NCBI GenBank assembly: GCA_026225095.1
Contig: JAMFSC010000221.1
Span: 1 to 38,448, forward strand
Direction: 5' to 3'
DNA length: 38,448 nucleotides
Origin: a bacterium
GTDB lineage: Bacteria > Acidobacteriota > Terriglobia > Terriglobales > Acidobacteriaceae
Shown: positions 8,732-16,729 of the stretch, one piece after another
Position numbering within the stretch: the stretch's first letter is position 1
Layout: every line of letters begins with the position of its first letter
Translations under genes and position numbers: made by a program
The notes under the pieces: model-generated
Database searches by the model: none
The model's input: only the letters and a program-made list of their open reading frames with translations
Told to the model about the DNA's origin: nothing

Positions 8732-9040
8732 TTATTCGCCAGAATCCTCATCCAGGATCTCGGCGTAGGAATCGGTAATCTGCGCTCCCAGGGTATTGGC
8801 CAGACCAGTGATCGAGCGGTCGATCAACTCCAGTTGACCTTTGAGGTAGCCTGTCGAGCTGGAGATGGCCACGATCCCCAGCGTAGCCCGATTCCAGACG
8901 AGTCCCTCGTCGAGTTCGGCCACTCCGGCATTGAACGCGTGGCGAAGCTTGTCCTTGAGAGATCGGACCACCTGGCGACGATCCTTGATGGACTGAGCGT
9001 GCGGGATTTCCAGTTCAATGACCAGCTTCGCGATCGGCAT
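8732..9040 (-). CDS. ylxP: YlxP / DUF503 family protein
   Basis: A 102-residue DUF503 protein. The family is small, dimeric and ferredoxin-like in fold, often encoded between infB and rbfA, and linked to ribosome assembly. Typical family residues are the N-terminal strand AKLVIELEIPHAQSIKDRR, then VVRSLKDKLRHAFNAGVAELD and WNRATLGIVAIS. The ATG at 9040 is preceded by GGGAGG at nine bases. The ylxP-rbfA order matches the usual nusA-infB neighbourhood even though infB is not next to it here. It lies 34 bases after the alpha/beta hydrolase gene and probably shares its transcript. Confidence 0.88.
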   Translation of the reverse strand: MPIAKLVIELEIPHAQSIKDRRQVVRSLKDKLRHAFNAGVAELDEGLVWNRATLGIVAISSSTGYLKGQLELIDRSITGLANTLGAQITDSYAEILDEDSGE

Positions 9041-9074
9041 TGCGGCCGCCTCCCTGCAACGACGGACGGCCCGG

Positions 9075-10253
9075 TCAGTTCTGGGGCTCGACCATCGGGA
9101 CCTGCCTTTGGATTGAAAACTCCACCTTCAACGATGCTCGAGCGGTGCCGAGGCAAACCAGCAGCTTCTTGGTCGGGCCCCTGAATCCGTAACTGATATG
9201 AGCCACGCCATCTGGATCGACCTTTGTGACGATAGGCAGGTTGGAATTTCCATCCCGGAGATCCACCGTGTCCACGAAGGCAGCCGTAGCGGTGGTTACC
9301 CTTTCGTGCAGACCGCTGTCGAGACCGATGGGAACCTGCAGGTCGGTATTCACGTTGGCCTGGTCGCAATGGGCCGCGAGCCCTGTGATGACGTTATCCC
9401 GGAGTACAACCTGCGGTTCGAGGACAGGATTGTCGCGGTACACGCGGCGAAAGAAATCATAGGCGCTGGCCGAGCGATCCAGAGGTTTTACGATGTGCAG
9501 GTGATCGGCATGGATCTCCTGCGGTGGGGTGGTTACATCGCAGCCATACGTCGCGCTGAAGTAACCGACCACCCGGGTGTGGGTCTTGAGATACCGGCCA
9601 AATCCGTCCTCGGGCATCGTATCTTCAGATTCATACGCGCAGAAACGGTGAATTCCGTTGGTCGAATCGTGCTCTCGCCAACTCCTCTCCAATTGAGAGA
9701 GAAACGTGTTATCGCTTGCATCGCTCAGATCGTTGAGCAACGGATCCTTATCGTAGATCGAGGCGATCCGGGCGACCATCGATCCCTCGTGCGGGGTACC
9801 GTACGAGACGATGAACCTGACCTTCGCCGCATCGTCTGGATGTCTGAGCAGCATCTCTTCAACCAGGATGCCGCCCAGGCTGTGCGCGATGAATACGACC
9901 TCGCGGTGATCCCAGATGTGATCTTGTTTCAAGCGATTCCAGAGAATCTCCGCCAGCTTCACACTGGACATCTTCCCATTGGATGCGGGGGTCGGATACT
10001 CGGCAACGTCCACATCGGAGTAGGAGAAGCGTGGATCCGTGCGTACAAGATCCGGCCAGTAGGCACCGTTCGACGCCCGCCAGGATTCGCGGCTTCCATG
10101 CAAGCCGTGAACGAAGACAATGACCCTTGGACGAGAGCCGGCCGAAATACCAACCTGCGCGAAGGACAACGCACGATGCTGTAACAGCAGGAAAACGACC
10201 AGAAGCAGCTTCATCTTCGAGCCATTGAAGCGGGATCGATACATTGCGAGCAC
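9075..10253 (-). CDS. Exported alpha/beta hydrolase (PGAP1/lipase-like)
   Basis: A 392-residue alpha/beta-hydrolase with an N-terminal signal peptide (KMKLLLVVFLLLQHRALSFAQ). The oxyanion-hole motif VIVFVHGLHG is at about residues 44-53. The nucleophile elbow AHSLGG has Ser at about 125, numbered from the GTG at 10253. FIVSYGTPHEGS follows, which is typical of PGAP1/lipase-type esterases. A candidate catalytic His lies in HADHLHIVKP. The C-terminal 120 residues (from about VLRDNVITGLAAHCDQ) look like a separate small beta domain. The start could also be the ATG at 10244 or the ATG at 10214, which begins directly with MKLLLVV. It heads the run that includes ylxP and rbfA. Repeat B2 lies upstream. 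The substrate is probably an ester or lipid, but is unknown. Confidence 0.8.
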   Translation of the reverse strand: MLAMYRSRFNGSKMKLLLVVFLLLQHRALSFAQVGISAGSRPRVIVFVHGLHGSRESWRASNGAYWPDLVRTDPRFSYSDVDVAEYPTPASNGKMSSVKLAEILWNRLKQDHIWDHREVVFIAHSLGGILVEEMLLRHPDDAAKVRFIVSYGTPHEGSMVARIASIYDKDPLLNDLSDASDNTFLSQLERSWREHDSTNGIHRFCAYESEDTMPEDGFGRYLKTHTRVVGYFSATYGCDVTTPPQEIHADHLHIVKPLDRSASAYDFFRRVYRDNPVLEPQVVLRDNVITGLAAHCDQANVNTDLQVPIGLDSGLHERVTTATAAFVDTVDLRDGNSNLPIVTKVDPDGVAHISYGFRGPTKKLLVCLGTARASLKVEFSIQRQVPMVEPQN

Positions 10254-10397
10254 TCAATCCAGCATATAGGCGGCACATCAGGGCCCGTCAACTCAGCCAC
10301 CGCCGGAGCCTGTGTTCGCTGATGCGACTCCCCCTCATGGGTGTTTTACCTTGCCACTCGAGCCGCTCTCCTGAAGGTGTGGTTTGCCTCCCTATCT

Positions 10398-10632
10398 ATC
10401 GGTCAAGTGGTCCGACCACAGAGTTCGGAATTTCTAATAAAGTGGTATGAAATCGCCGTTTTTTGCGAGTCTCCTGCATCCATGGTGTTCTAAAAGGGTT
10501 AGCGGGCAACGATCGAAATTTCCCAATGTTTCACCAGAAACTTTTCGTGCGCAGAATGTGGGCCGTTGCATGGAAAAACTGGACAGCGGGCTCTGATTTG
10601 AAAGTGGTCTGCTGTGGTGCGTTTATCGCGCG
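10398..10632 (-). repeat. Dispersed repeat family B, copy B2 (inverted)
   Basis: This is the reverse-complement of copy B1 with all blocks in the same order, from GCGCGATAAACGCA near 10632 to the palindrome at 10408. It occupies about half of the 468-bp gap between the chitinase-like gene (ends at 10722) and the alpha/beta hydrolase gene (starts at 10253), so it lies upstream of the latter. Nothing else recognisable was found in the remainder of that gap. Confidence 0.85.
10408..10418. promoter_or_regulatory. GntR/FadR-like palindrome inside repeat B2
   Basis: TGGTCCGACCA again, 15 bases from the TTATTAG block read in the repeat's own orientation. It is about 155 bases upstream of the minus-strand alpha/beta hydrolase start, so control of the hydrolase-ylxP-rbfA run is conceivable. 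No clear promoter was found next to it. Confidence 0.45.
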
Positions 10633-10721
10633 GATGAAGTTCGTCGGGGAACCCCCGAGCCGGTTCGCAGTCCGGCACGCGAATCCGGGGCCGAGGCTCT
10701 TATGTGGCGGGCCTTCGGCTT

Positions 10722-12143
10722 TTAGCGTCCTACCGGCACGTCCGGAGCCCCAGGTCTGTCCTGGCGGACCGACGCCGCGAGTGGAGCCTGAGTGAGCACC
10801 CGGTGGGCCGCCGTGAGCAATGTCGCCTCGGGGGAATCTTGCGAAAGCTCCCAGATCATGAGGCCGCCGAGATGATGATCCAGCACGTAGGCGGCTTTTG
10901 CCTGGACGCTGACTGGGTCGTCAAATGTCCAGAATGCATCCCCGTCAAACAGCCAGGGAGTCTGTGAGACGGGGTCCCGGTACACTCTGGCATGCGGGAT
11001 CAGCGTCTGAATATAGCTGTAGGGGCGGTCGCCTCGGACCGGTGTACCTTCCTGAAAGACACCGTTGGCAACGTCGGGGACCTGGGTCCATCCATAGCCG
11101 TAGAACGGTACACCAATGAGGAGCTTGGAGGCCGGAACGCCCGCCGCGAGGAAGGCTCTGGCCGAACCGGCTGCGCCTCCAGCCGGTGGCGGGCCAGAAG
11201 CGGGGGCGCTGGAGGCAACACTCCCGGTGTGACCAGCGACCGTGGCCGCAGGGGAGGTGCTCGCGGCAGGGTTCGGTCCAATGGGAGCGGAGATCAGGGT
11301 GGCGGTTCGGGACGCGACCTGGTCTGTGGGCTCCGCAGGCTCCATGGGCCGGGGGACGCTGTAAAGGGGTGCGATGAAGCCGGTTGTCTGCATCCACGGT
11401 CCGGCGAGGTCGTAGGTCATCACGCCTACCTCGTCCACCTGGGCGGCCACGGCGGCAAAGTCGGTGCCCTCGTACATGCGAGGGCTGGGGCCCACGGCGA
11501 CCGAGAGCTTGAGGCCGGGGCGAACCAGATCCATCTGATGACGCAGTTCGGTCAGCAGAGCAAGGAAGTTAGCGGCGTCTCCCCCCCGGGGGTACTCCCA
11601 ATCGAGGTCGATGCCATCGAACAGGCCGGGCGCTCGGACCGCGGGTGCGAGGTTCCCCTTGAGAAACAGGTCGACGCAGGAGGCGATGAAGGCCTGGCGA
11701 TTTTCGGGCTGAGCGTCGAAGGCGAAGTCGGCGGCGTGACCTTCGAGAGAGATGAGAATCTTCAGGCGGGGGTAGGCGCGCTTGAGTTCGGCGAGCTGAT
11801 GGAGGTGGCCACGGAAGGGAGAGCTGGGGTCGTCGGATTGACCGTCAACCGAGTTGGATGCGAGGAAGACGTGGTTCAAATCTGCATTTGGGTCGGCGAT
11901 GGAGCAGCGGCCACCCGTGACGAAGCCCTGCGCATAGTTGAGCTGGTCAAGCATGGCGGCCTTGTTGTTGGCGGCGAGATCCTTGAGGGTATACTGCGGA
12001 TCGCTGTAGAGGCCCCATTGGCCAAAGTAGCCCACAAGCAATGGCTTCGGGGTGAAATTCTGGGCGCCGGCGGGACACTCCCCCGCCAGCGCCATCGTCA
12101 AGAGGAAGGAAAGAAGAAACAGGCGATTGCTTCCTGGCTGCAT
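10722..12143 (-). CDS. Exported glycoside hydrolase family 18 (chitinase-like) protein
   Basis: A 473-residue GH18 enzyme with a Sec signal peptide (NRLFLLSFLLTMALAGECPAGA). GH18 members cleave beta-1,4-GlcNAc chains by substrate-assisted catalysis. The first barrel strand is LLVGYFGQWG. LKILISLEGH corresponds to the SxGG strand but with LEG in place of GG. The DxxDxDxE signature is complete in DGIDLDWEYP, with the acid/base Glu at about 183. VGVMTYDLAGPW carries the YD pair, LLIGVPFYGYGW and GGLMIWELSQD form the last strands. An unusual Ala/Pro/Ser-rich stretch of about 60 residues (264-324) lies between the MTYD strand and the ARAFLAAGVP helix. The start is the ATG at 12143, 36 bases after guaB, so it may be cotranscribed, although no Shine-Dalgarno is clear. 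Confidence 0.9.
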   Translation of the reverse strand: MQPGSNRLFLLSFLLTMALAGECPAGAQNFTPKPLLVGYFGQWGLYSDPQYTLKDLAANNKAAMLDQLNYAQGFVTGGRCSIADPNADLNHVFLASNSVDGQSDDPSSPFRGHLHQLAELKRAYPRLKILISLEGHAADFAFDAQPENRQAFIASCVDLFLKGNLAPAVRAPGLFDGIDLDWEYPRGGDAANFLALLTELRHQMDLVRPGLKLSVAVGPSPRMYEGTDFAAVAAQVDEVGVMTYDLAGPWMQTTGFIAPLYSVPRPMEPAEPTDQVASRTATLISAPIGPNPAASTSPAATVAGHTGSVASSAPASGPPPAGGAAGSARAFLAAGVPASKLLIGVPFYGYGWTQVPDVANGVFQEGTPVRGDRPYSYIQTLIPHARVYRDPVSQTPWLFDGDAFWTFDDPVSVQAKAAYVLDHHLGGLMIWELSQDSPEATLLTAAHRVLTQAPLAASVRQDRPGAPDVPVGR

Positions 12144-12179
12144 ATAGGTTGAGACCGGACTTCTGGAACTGGGCTTCTG

Positions 12180-13706
12180 TTATTCAGCGTGGTAGTTCGG
12201 GGCTTCGCGGGTGATGACTACATCATGGACGTGAGACTCGCGGAGGCCGGCGTTGGAGATGCGGATGAATCGGGCGTTCTGCTGGAGATCCTGGATGGTT
12301 GCGCACCCGAGATAGCCCATGCCGGAGCGGAGGCCCCCAACCAACTGGTAGACCATGGCTTCGAGCGGACCACGGTGGGGGACGCGGCCTTCGATACCCT
12401 CGGGAACGAACTTGGCGAGGCGGTTGGAACTTGGGGCCTCGCGGGCGGTGAGGTTGGGGCGGTCACCGGCGTTGATCTCGTTCATATCATCCTTGCCCTG
12501 GAAGTAGCGCTCGCCAGATCCCTGCGCCATCGCAGATAAGCTGCCCATGCCCCTGTAAGCCTTGAAGGAGCGGCCTTGATAGAGGATTGTCTCGCCCGGG
12601 CTTTCGTCCACGCCGGCGAAAAGAGATCCCATCATGACCACGCTCGCTCCAGCGGCGATGGCCTTGGTCACATCTCCGGAGTACTTGATGCCGCCGTCTG
12701 CAATGATCGGGATCCCACGTTCCTGGCTTGCGCGGTAGGCCTCTGCGATGGCCGTGATTTGTGGCATCCCTGCTCCGGTCACCATGCGGGTGGTGCAGAT
12801 GGAGCCCGGACCGATGCCGACTTTCACAGCATCGGCGCCGGCGTTCATCAGGGCAATGGCTCCCTCGTAGGTGGCGATGTTACCGGCGAGCAGATCGATG
12901 TGTGGGAATGCCTTCTTACACTCGGCGACGGCTTCGAGGACACGGCTGGAGTGACCATGGGCCGAATCAATCGCGAGACAGTCGACACGCGCTTCGATGA
13001 GCGCTGCTGCGCGTTCAAGGAAATCGCCGGTGGCTCCGATGGCACCCCCGACACGGAGGCGGCCTTGCTCATCCTTACTGGCGTTCGGGTATTTCAGCTT
13101 CTTTTGAATGTCCTTGACCGTGATGAGGCCTTTGAGTTCGTACTGATCGTTGACGACAAGGAGCTTTTCGACGCGGTGCTCGTGGAGAATGGCCTCCGCC
13201 TCTTCGAGGGTCGTTCCGACGGGAACGGTGATGAGGTTCTTCTTGGTCATCACGTCGTCGATCAGGATGGTGGTGTCGGAGACGAAGCGGAGGTCGCGGT
13301 TGGTGAGGATGCCGACAAGCTTGCGATTGCGGGTGACGGGGACCCCGGAGATCTTGTATCGGCGCATGACATCAAGAGCGTCGGCGATGGGGCGGTCGGG
13401 TGAGATGGTGACGGGGTCGACGATCATACCGGACTCGGAGCGCTTGACCTTGTCAATCTCGCCTGCCTGTTGCTCGATGGTGAGGTTGCGATGGACGACG
13501 CCGAGACCACCCTGCTGGGCCATGGCAATGGCAAGGCGCGATTCCGTCACAGTGTCCATCGCCGCGGACATCAAGGGGGTGGCGAGTGTAATCGAACGGG
13601 TGAGCTGGGTCTGGGTCGAGACCTGGGTTGGAACAACGTCAGAGTAGGCGGGGATAAGAAGGACGTCGTCGAAGGTTAGCGCTTCGGGGATATTCGAGGT
13701 GATCAT
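12180..13706 (-). CDS. guaB: Inosine-5'-monophosphate dehydrogenase
   Basis: GuaB oxidises IMP to XMP with NAD+, the committed step of GMP synthesis. The start at 13706 ([17 protein letters not shown]) gives 508 residues, the usual length. The frame stays open another 102 codons upstream, but that extension has no IMPDH similarity and was left out. The catalytic barrel is interrupted by two CBS domains at about 95-210. The active-site loop [12 protein letters not shown] carries the catalytic Cys at 304. The NAD/IMP-binding segments [11 protein letters not shown] and [13 protein letters not shown] and the flap ending RVPHRGP are intact. A weak minus-strand -10 candidate (TATACA) lies about 45 bases upstream of the start without a clear -35. 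It is followed closely by the chitinase-like gene. Confidence 0.97.
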   Translation of the reverse strand: MITSNIPEALTFDDVLLIPAYSDVVPTQVSTQTQLTRSITLATPLMSAAMDTVTESRLAIAMAQQGGLGVVHRNLTIEQQAGEIDKVKRSESGMIVDPVTISPDRPIADALDVMRRYKISGVPVTRNRKLVGILTNRDLRFVSDTTILIDDVMTKKNLITVPVGTTLEEAEAILHEHRVEKLLVVNDQYELKGLITVKDIQKKLKYPNASKDEQGRLRVGGAIGATGDFLERAAALIEARVDCLAIDSAHGHSSRVLEAVAECKKAFPHIDLLAGNIATYEGAIALMNAGADAVKVGIGPGSICTTRMVTGAGMPQITAIAEAYRASQERGIPIIADGGIKYSGDVTKAIAAGASVVMMGSLFAGVDESPGETILYQGRSFKAYRGMGSLSAMAQGSGERYFQGKDDMNEINAGDRPNLTAREAPSSNRLAKFVPEGIEGRVPHRGPLEAMVYQLVGGLRSGMGYLGCATIQDLQQNARFIRISNAGLRESHVHDVVITREAPNYHAE

Positions 13707-14024
13707 GTTTGCGTCGTTTTCTGCGGGCCGGGCTGTTTTAACTGTATATTGGCCGATTGGATTGTTCGATTGTAGGGATGGCGGGGGCCTGGGGCAAATC
13801 TGTGTATCGAATTTTGATGGAAGAGAAGGCCCAATCGGTTCAATTTGGTAGCAGGTTCGTCGTCCCGCGTCGCAGGAGATGGGGTGGAACGCGTCGGTGC
13901 CGGCCCCATGGCGGTGATTCCATGGGCTATGCTCCGTCCCCAGGGGGATAGGGATGGATAGATGAAGCGCCGCCGAATCTGGAGTATGCAGCAGACGAGG
14001 CGACGCGGCCACCGGAGGAATCGC
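13707..14024. other. Intergenic region upstream of guaB, no gene seen
   Basis: This 318-base gap separates the DsbA-like gene stop from guaB. The guaB frame is open through most of it, but the translation is not IMPDH-like. It presumably holds the guaB promoter and leader. I see no terminator with a T-tract and no repeat copy. Confidence 0.5.
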
Positions 14025-14684
14025 CTATTTCACGTGCCCGGGGTGGGATGCGACAGTCTGGGCTAAGGCGGCGGCTACGGTCGGGGCCAGCTTCTCAGGA
14101 TCGTTTCCTTCGCGGACTCCGCAGATGACCTGGTAGCGATCCCGGGTGACGACAACGATGGTGGGAGTGAACTGGATGTTGAGGCGGCGGCCGAGCTCGT
14201 AATCTGCCTGGACCTTGGCGGCAAGAAGCCCGCTGGGATCGAGAACGAAGGGCATGGACTGGTTGTGCTGCTGCATCCAGCGCTGGGTGAAGCGTTGGAG
14301 GTCGTCCTTGCTCGCGATGGCGTTCTGGGCGGCGAATACAGCTCCCCGGTACTGGTCGGCGAGCTGCGGGTTCACGTGGTCCTGGAGGTATCGGGCGCAG
14401 ACGGCTCCCTCGAAGGTCCAGACATGCGCCGCAATGGGAAAATCGTAGCGAACGAGAGGGACGTGATACTGGGCGGCCACCGCTTCTTCGATGGGATGGG
14501 CATGAGCGCAGCCGGGGCACCCGAGATCCTCAAAGACAATCACAGCGACCTTCGATCCGGCTGGAGGTTTGAGTACACTGGTGTCTTTAAAGGGCGGCTG
14601 CAAGCCGGGGCCGCTGAATTGGGCCGGGGAACTTGCGGAGAGAAGAAGGGCGGAAGCGACGACGGCGAGAACGCGGCGGATCAT
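14025..14684 (-). CDS. DsbA-like thioredoxin-fold protein, exported
   Basis: A 219-residue protein with a signal peptide (MIRRVLAVVASALLLSASSPAQ) and a DsbA-type thioredoxin fold, so it is predicted to act on thiols in the periplasm. The redox motif is CPGC (Cys56, Cys59) inside VIVFEDLGCPGCAHAHPIEE. A helical insertion follows (residues about 90-165), and the cis-Pro loop FTPT (172-175) comes before a final strand. The CPGC centre differs from the CPHC of DsbA, so an oxidase, reductase or isomerase role cannot be decided. The ATG at 14684 has GGAG eight bases upstream. It is divergent from the HAD gene. Confidence 0.85.
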   Translation of the reverse strand: MIRRVLAVVASALLLSASSPAQFSGPGLQPPFKDTSVLKPPAGSKVAVIVFEDLGCPGCAHAHPIEEAVAAQYHVPLVRYDFPIAAHVWTFEGAVCARYLQDHVNPQLADQYRGAVFAAQNAIASKDDLQRFTQRWMQQHNQSMPFVLDPSGLLAAKVQADYELGRRLNIQFTPTIVVVTRDRYQVICGVREGNDPEKLAPTVAAALAQTVASHPGHVK

Positions 14685-14802
14685 ACTGAATTCTCCGGAT
14701 GGAAGGTGGTTGCTCGGTATAAGACGTGGCAGGTTGCATGGTGGGAGCCTGCGGGCAGATTATGATGTTGAAAATCTCGAGGTGCCACAGGGGGTACGGC
14801 TG

Positions 14803-15456
14803 ATGGAACGAGATCTGATGATCTTCGACTTCGATGGCACGTTGGCCGACACATCGGAGTTGTTTTTGCGGTCCTTCGATGAGGCGGCCGAGCGGCACCG
14901 GTTTCAGCCGTTCGACCGGGTCAACGCGGCGCATGTCAGGACGCTCGACGCGATGGGTGTGTTGGCACACCACGGGGTGCCGCTGTGGAAGCTGCCGGTG
15001 ATCACACTTTCTATGAGGAGGGCAATGGAGGATGGGATCGGAGAGGTACGGATGTTCGACGGGGTGGCGGACGAATTGCAAAAGCTCAAGCGGCATGGTG
15101 CGGTGCTGGCGTTGTTGACCTCAAACTCCGAGGGGAATGTGCTGCAGGTTCTTGGCGAAGAGACGATGGGGCTCTTCAGCGATGCAGCCTGCGGGACCTC
15201 GGTATTTGGCAAGCGGGCGAAGTTGAACCGGTTACTGCGATCGGCGCGGACCCCTGCTTCCCGGGCGATTCTGATCGGTGACGAGGTACGGGATTGTGAG
15301 GCGGCGCAGCTCTGTTCGGTGGCGTTTGGTGCGGTGGGTTGGGGCTATACGGACCTGAGCGCACTCATCTCAGCGGGAGCCGAGGTCAGCTTTACGAGGG
15401 TTGGGGAGTTGGCGGCGAAGCTGACCGAACGCAACACGCTGGAACGGGCAGTCTAG
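14803..15456 (+). CDS. HAD-family phosphatase (phosphoglycolate phosphatase-like)
   Basis: A 217-residue HAD hydrolase. Motif I is FDFDGTLADTSE (nucleophile Asp9), motif II is LALLTSNSEGN, and motifs III/IV are in the RLLRS and ILIGDEVRDCEAA region with its acidic cluster. The cap region (about 20-85) is helical, as in subclass I phosphoglycolate phosphatase-like enzymes. I chose the ATG at 14803, with AGGGGG upstream. The longer open frame back to 14569 overlaps the divergent DsbA-like gene and is not HAD-like. The substrate is unknown. Its stop codon overlaps the stop of the convergent gene in a shared CTAG. Confidence 0.85.
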   Translation: MERDLMIFDFDGTLADTSELFLRSFDEAAERHRFQPFDRVNAAHVRTLDAMGVLAHHGVPLWKLPVITLSMRRAMEDGIGEVRMFDGVADELQKLKRHGAVLALLTSNSEGNVLQVLGEETMGLFSDAACGTSVFGKRAKLNRLLRSARTPASRAILIGDEVRDCEAAQLCSVAFGAVGWGYTDLSALISAGAEVSFTRVGELAAKLTERNTLERAV

Positions 15457-16496
15457 GGCTGAACGGGTGGGGTTCCGTGCGTGAGATGGCGAAGCAGGAA
15501 CTCCTGGAAGAGCGTTCCGATTGCTCCGGAGGCAATGCCGATGAGAGTATTGTCGATGCTGACCTGGATGCTGTGGTGATCACTCTGTGGATAGTAGAGG
15601 GTGGAGATTTCGCCGGCCGCGAGGTTTCCGAGGACGTTCGAGTAGTTGGGCTGCCATTTGCCGTTATCTCCACGGCAGCGGACCACGGTCGAGACAGCGT
15701 AGAAGGCGCGAGCAGGAACACTGCCGGTTCCCTTGTAGAAGTAGCGAGGATCCTGCCGGAAGAGAGACGGCAGGATGGCAGCGCCGAGGAAGGTGGAGCC
15801 GATGCGGTCGCCATAGGTGGCGGCGTAGCGCTGGGCGTAGCCACTGAATCCCTGTCCGTAGCCCGAAAAGTCTCCTTGCCACTGCTCGATGCCAGCGGTG
15901 ACTCCGGTGGTAAAGAAGGTGAGCGGATCTTTCGAGACGGTGACGGCAAGTTTGAACTTCTGCTTGCGGGTGAGCGGGGCCGCATCGGGGAGATAGCTCA
16001 CGTAGAAGTTGGGGAGGATACCGAGGATGCGCTGATGAACCTCGGCGCTGATCTGCTGCTCAGCCAGGTCCTCCTGGAAGATGGCCTGGACGGTGGAGGT
16101 GACTTCTTCCACTCCGAGTTCGACCGGCGGGAGAGCGATGGTTTCGCCGGATTGGACTGCGACGTCTTGAATGTTCCAATTTGCGAAACCCGCGGCAGAG
16201 ATGCGTATCCGGTACTTGCCGGGTGCGACGGAAAGAAAGGTAAAGGCTCCGGAGGCGTCGGTCTGGGTAGTGCGTTCGATGTGACCTGCCGGCTCTTCGA
16301 GGACGACGTGCGCGTTTGGGATGACGGCCGCCGAGGTGTCCGTTATCGTTCCAGAGAGGGTCGCGGCAGGAATTTGCTGCGGGAGCGGGGCTGGAGGGAC
16401 AGGAGTGAGCTGTGCAAAGAGCAGCGGGCAGAAGCCGACGGCAGCGGCGAGCGTGAGCACAAGGCGGCAATTCTTCGTGGGGCAGGTGCTTGGCAT
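15453..16496 (-). CDS. Exported protein with a carboxypeptidase-regulatory-like domain
   Basis: A 347-residue exported protein. After the signal peptide (RLVLTLAAAVGFCPLLFAQ) there is a carboxypeptidase-regulatory-like Ig domain at about 46-120: LSGTITDTSAAVIPNAHVVL, then TDASGAFTFLSVAPGKYRI and ISAAGF. Such domains head many acidobacterial TonB-dependent receptors. Here the rest (about 125-347) is not a receptor barrel. It contains Gly/Tyr-rich stretches (GDFSGYGQGFSGYAQRYAA), FLGAAILPSLFRQDPRYFYKG and YSNVLGNLAAGEISTLYYP, which look like a small outer-membrane or surface domain seen in other Acidobacteria. The start at 16496 fits the signal peptide; a GTG at 16547 is an alternative. The exact role is unknown. 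Confidence 0.75.
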   Translation of the reverse strand: MPSTCPTKNCRLVLTLAAAVGFCPLLFAQLTPVPPAPLPQQIPAATLSGTITDTSAAVIPNAHVVLEEPAGHIERTTQTDASGAFTFLSVAPGKYRIRISAAGFANWNIQDVAVQSGETIALPPVELGVEEVTSTVQAIFQEDLAEQQISAEVHQRILGILPNFYVSYLPDAAPLTRKQKFKLAVTVSKDPLTFFTTGVTAGIEQWQGDFSGYGQGFSGYAQRYAATYGDRIGSTFLGAAILPSLFRQDPRYFYKGTGSVPARAFYAVSTVVRCRGDNGKWQPNYSNVLGNLAAGEISTLYYPQSDHHSIQVSIDNTLIGIASGAIGTLFQEFLLRHLTHGTPPVQP

Positions 16497-16677
16497 GGAC
16501 CCTGATTCCCTGTTGGGCGACCGATCGCCTCTGCATCCGGCGGACACAGCAGCGACTCATCTGTACCAGAGTACTTCATGGGACCCGGTTGATCCCTCCG
16601 GAAAAGGCGCTGTCCTATAGAGCAGTCCCGATAGTAGAAAGACGGACTCCAGACTGGTGCCTCATCACGGAAGTTCG

Positions 16678-16720
16678 CAAAAATAGGAGCTCCAGGGATA
16701 TCGGGAACCGCTGGAGCCCC
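16678..16720 (-). terminator. Rho-independent terminator after the SelA-like gene
   Basis: Read on the minus strand, GGGGCTCCAG pairs with CTGGAGCTCC (one mismatch) around a 15-base loop and is followed by TATTTTTG. It begins 10 bases after the SelA-like stop codon, so it should end the RidA/SelA-like transcript. Confidence 0.75.
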
Positions 16721-16729
16721 TCTGCGGGT

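Noticed and set aside
10992..12152. Long plus-strand open frame opposite the chitinase-like gene
   Set aside because: It is antisense to a gene with the full GH18 signature and is Gly/Glu/Val-rich without domains.
13707..14012. N-terminal extension of the guaB frame by about 100 codons
   Set aside because: The translation is unrelated to IMPDH, and the protein starting at 13706 already has the family's normal N-terminus and length.
15339..16505. 388-codon plus-strand open frame opposite the carboxypeptidase-regulatory-like gene
   Set aside because: The minus-strand gene has a signal peptide and a recognised domain; this frame has neither.
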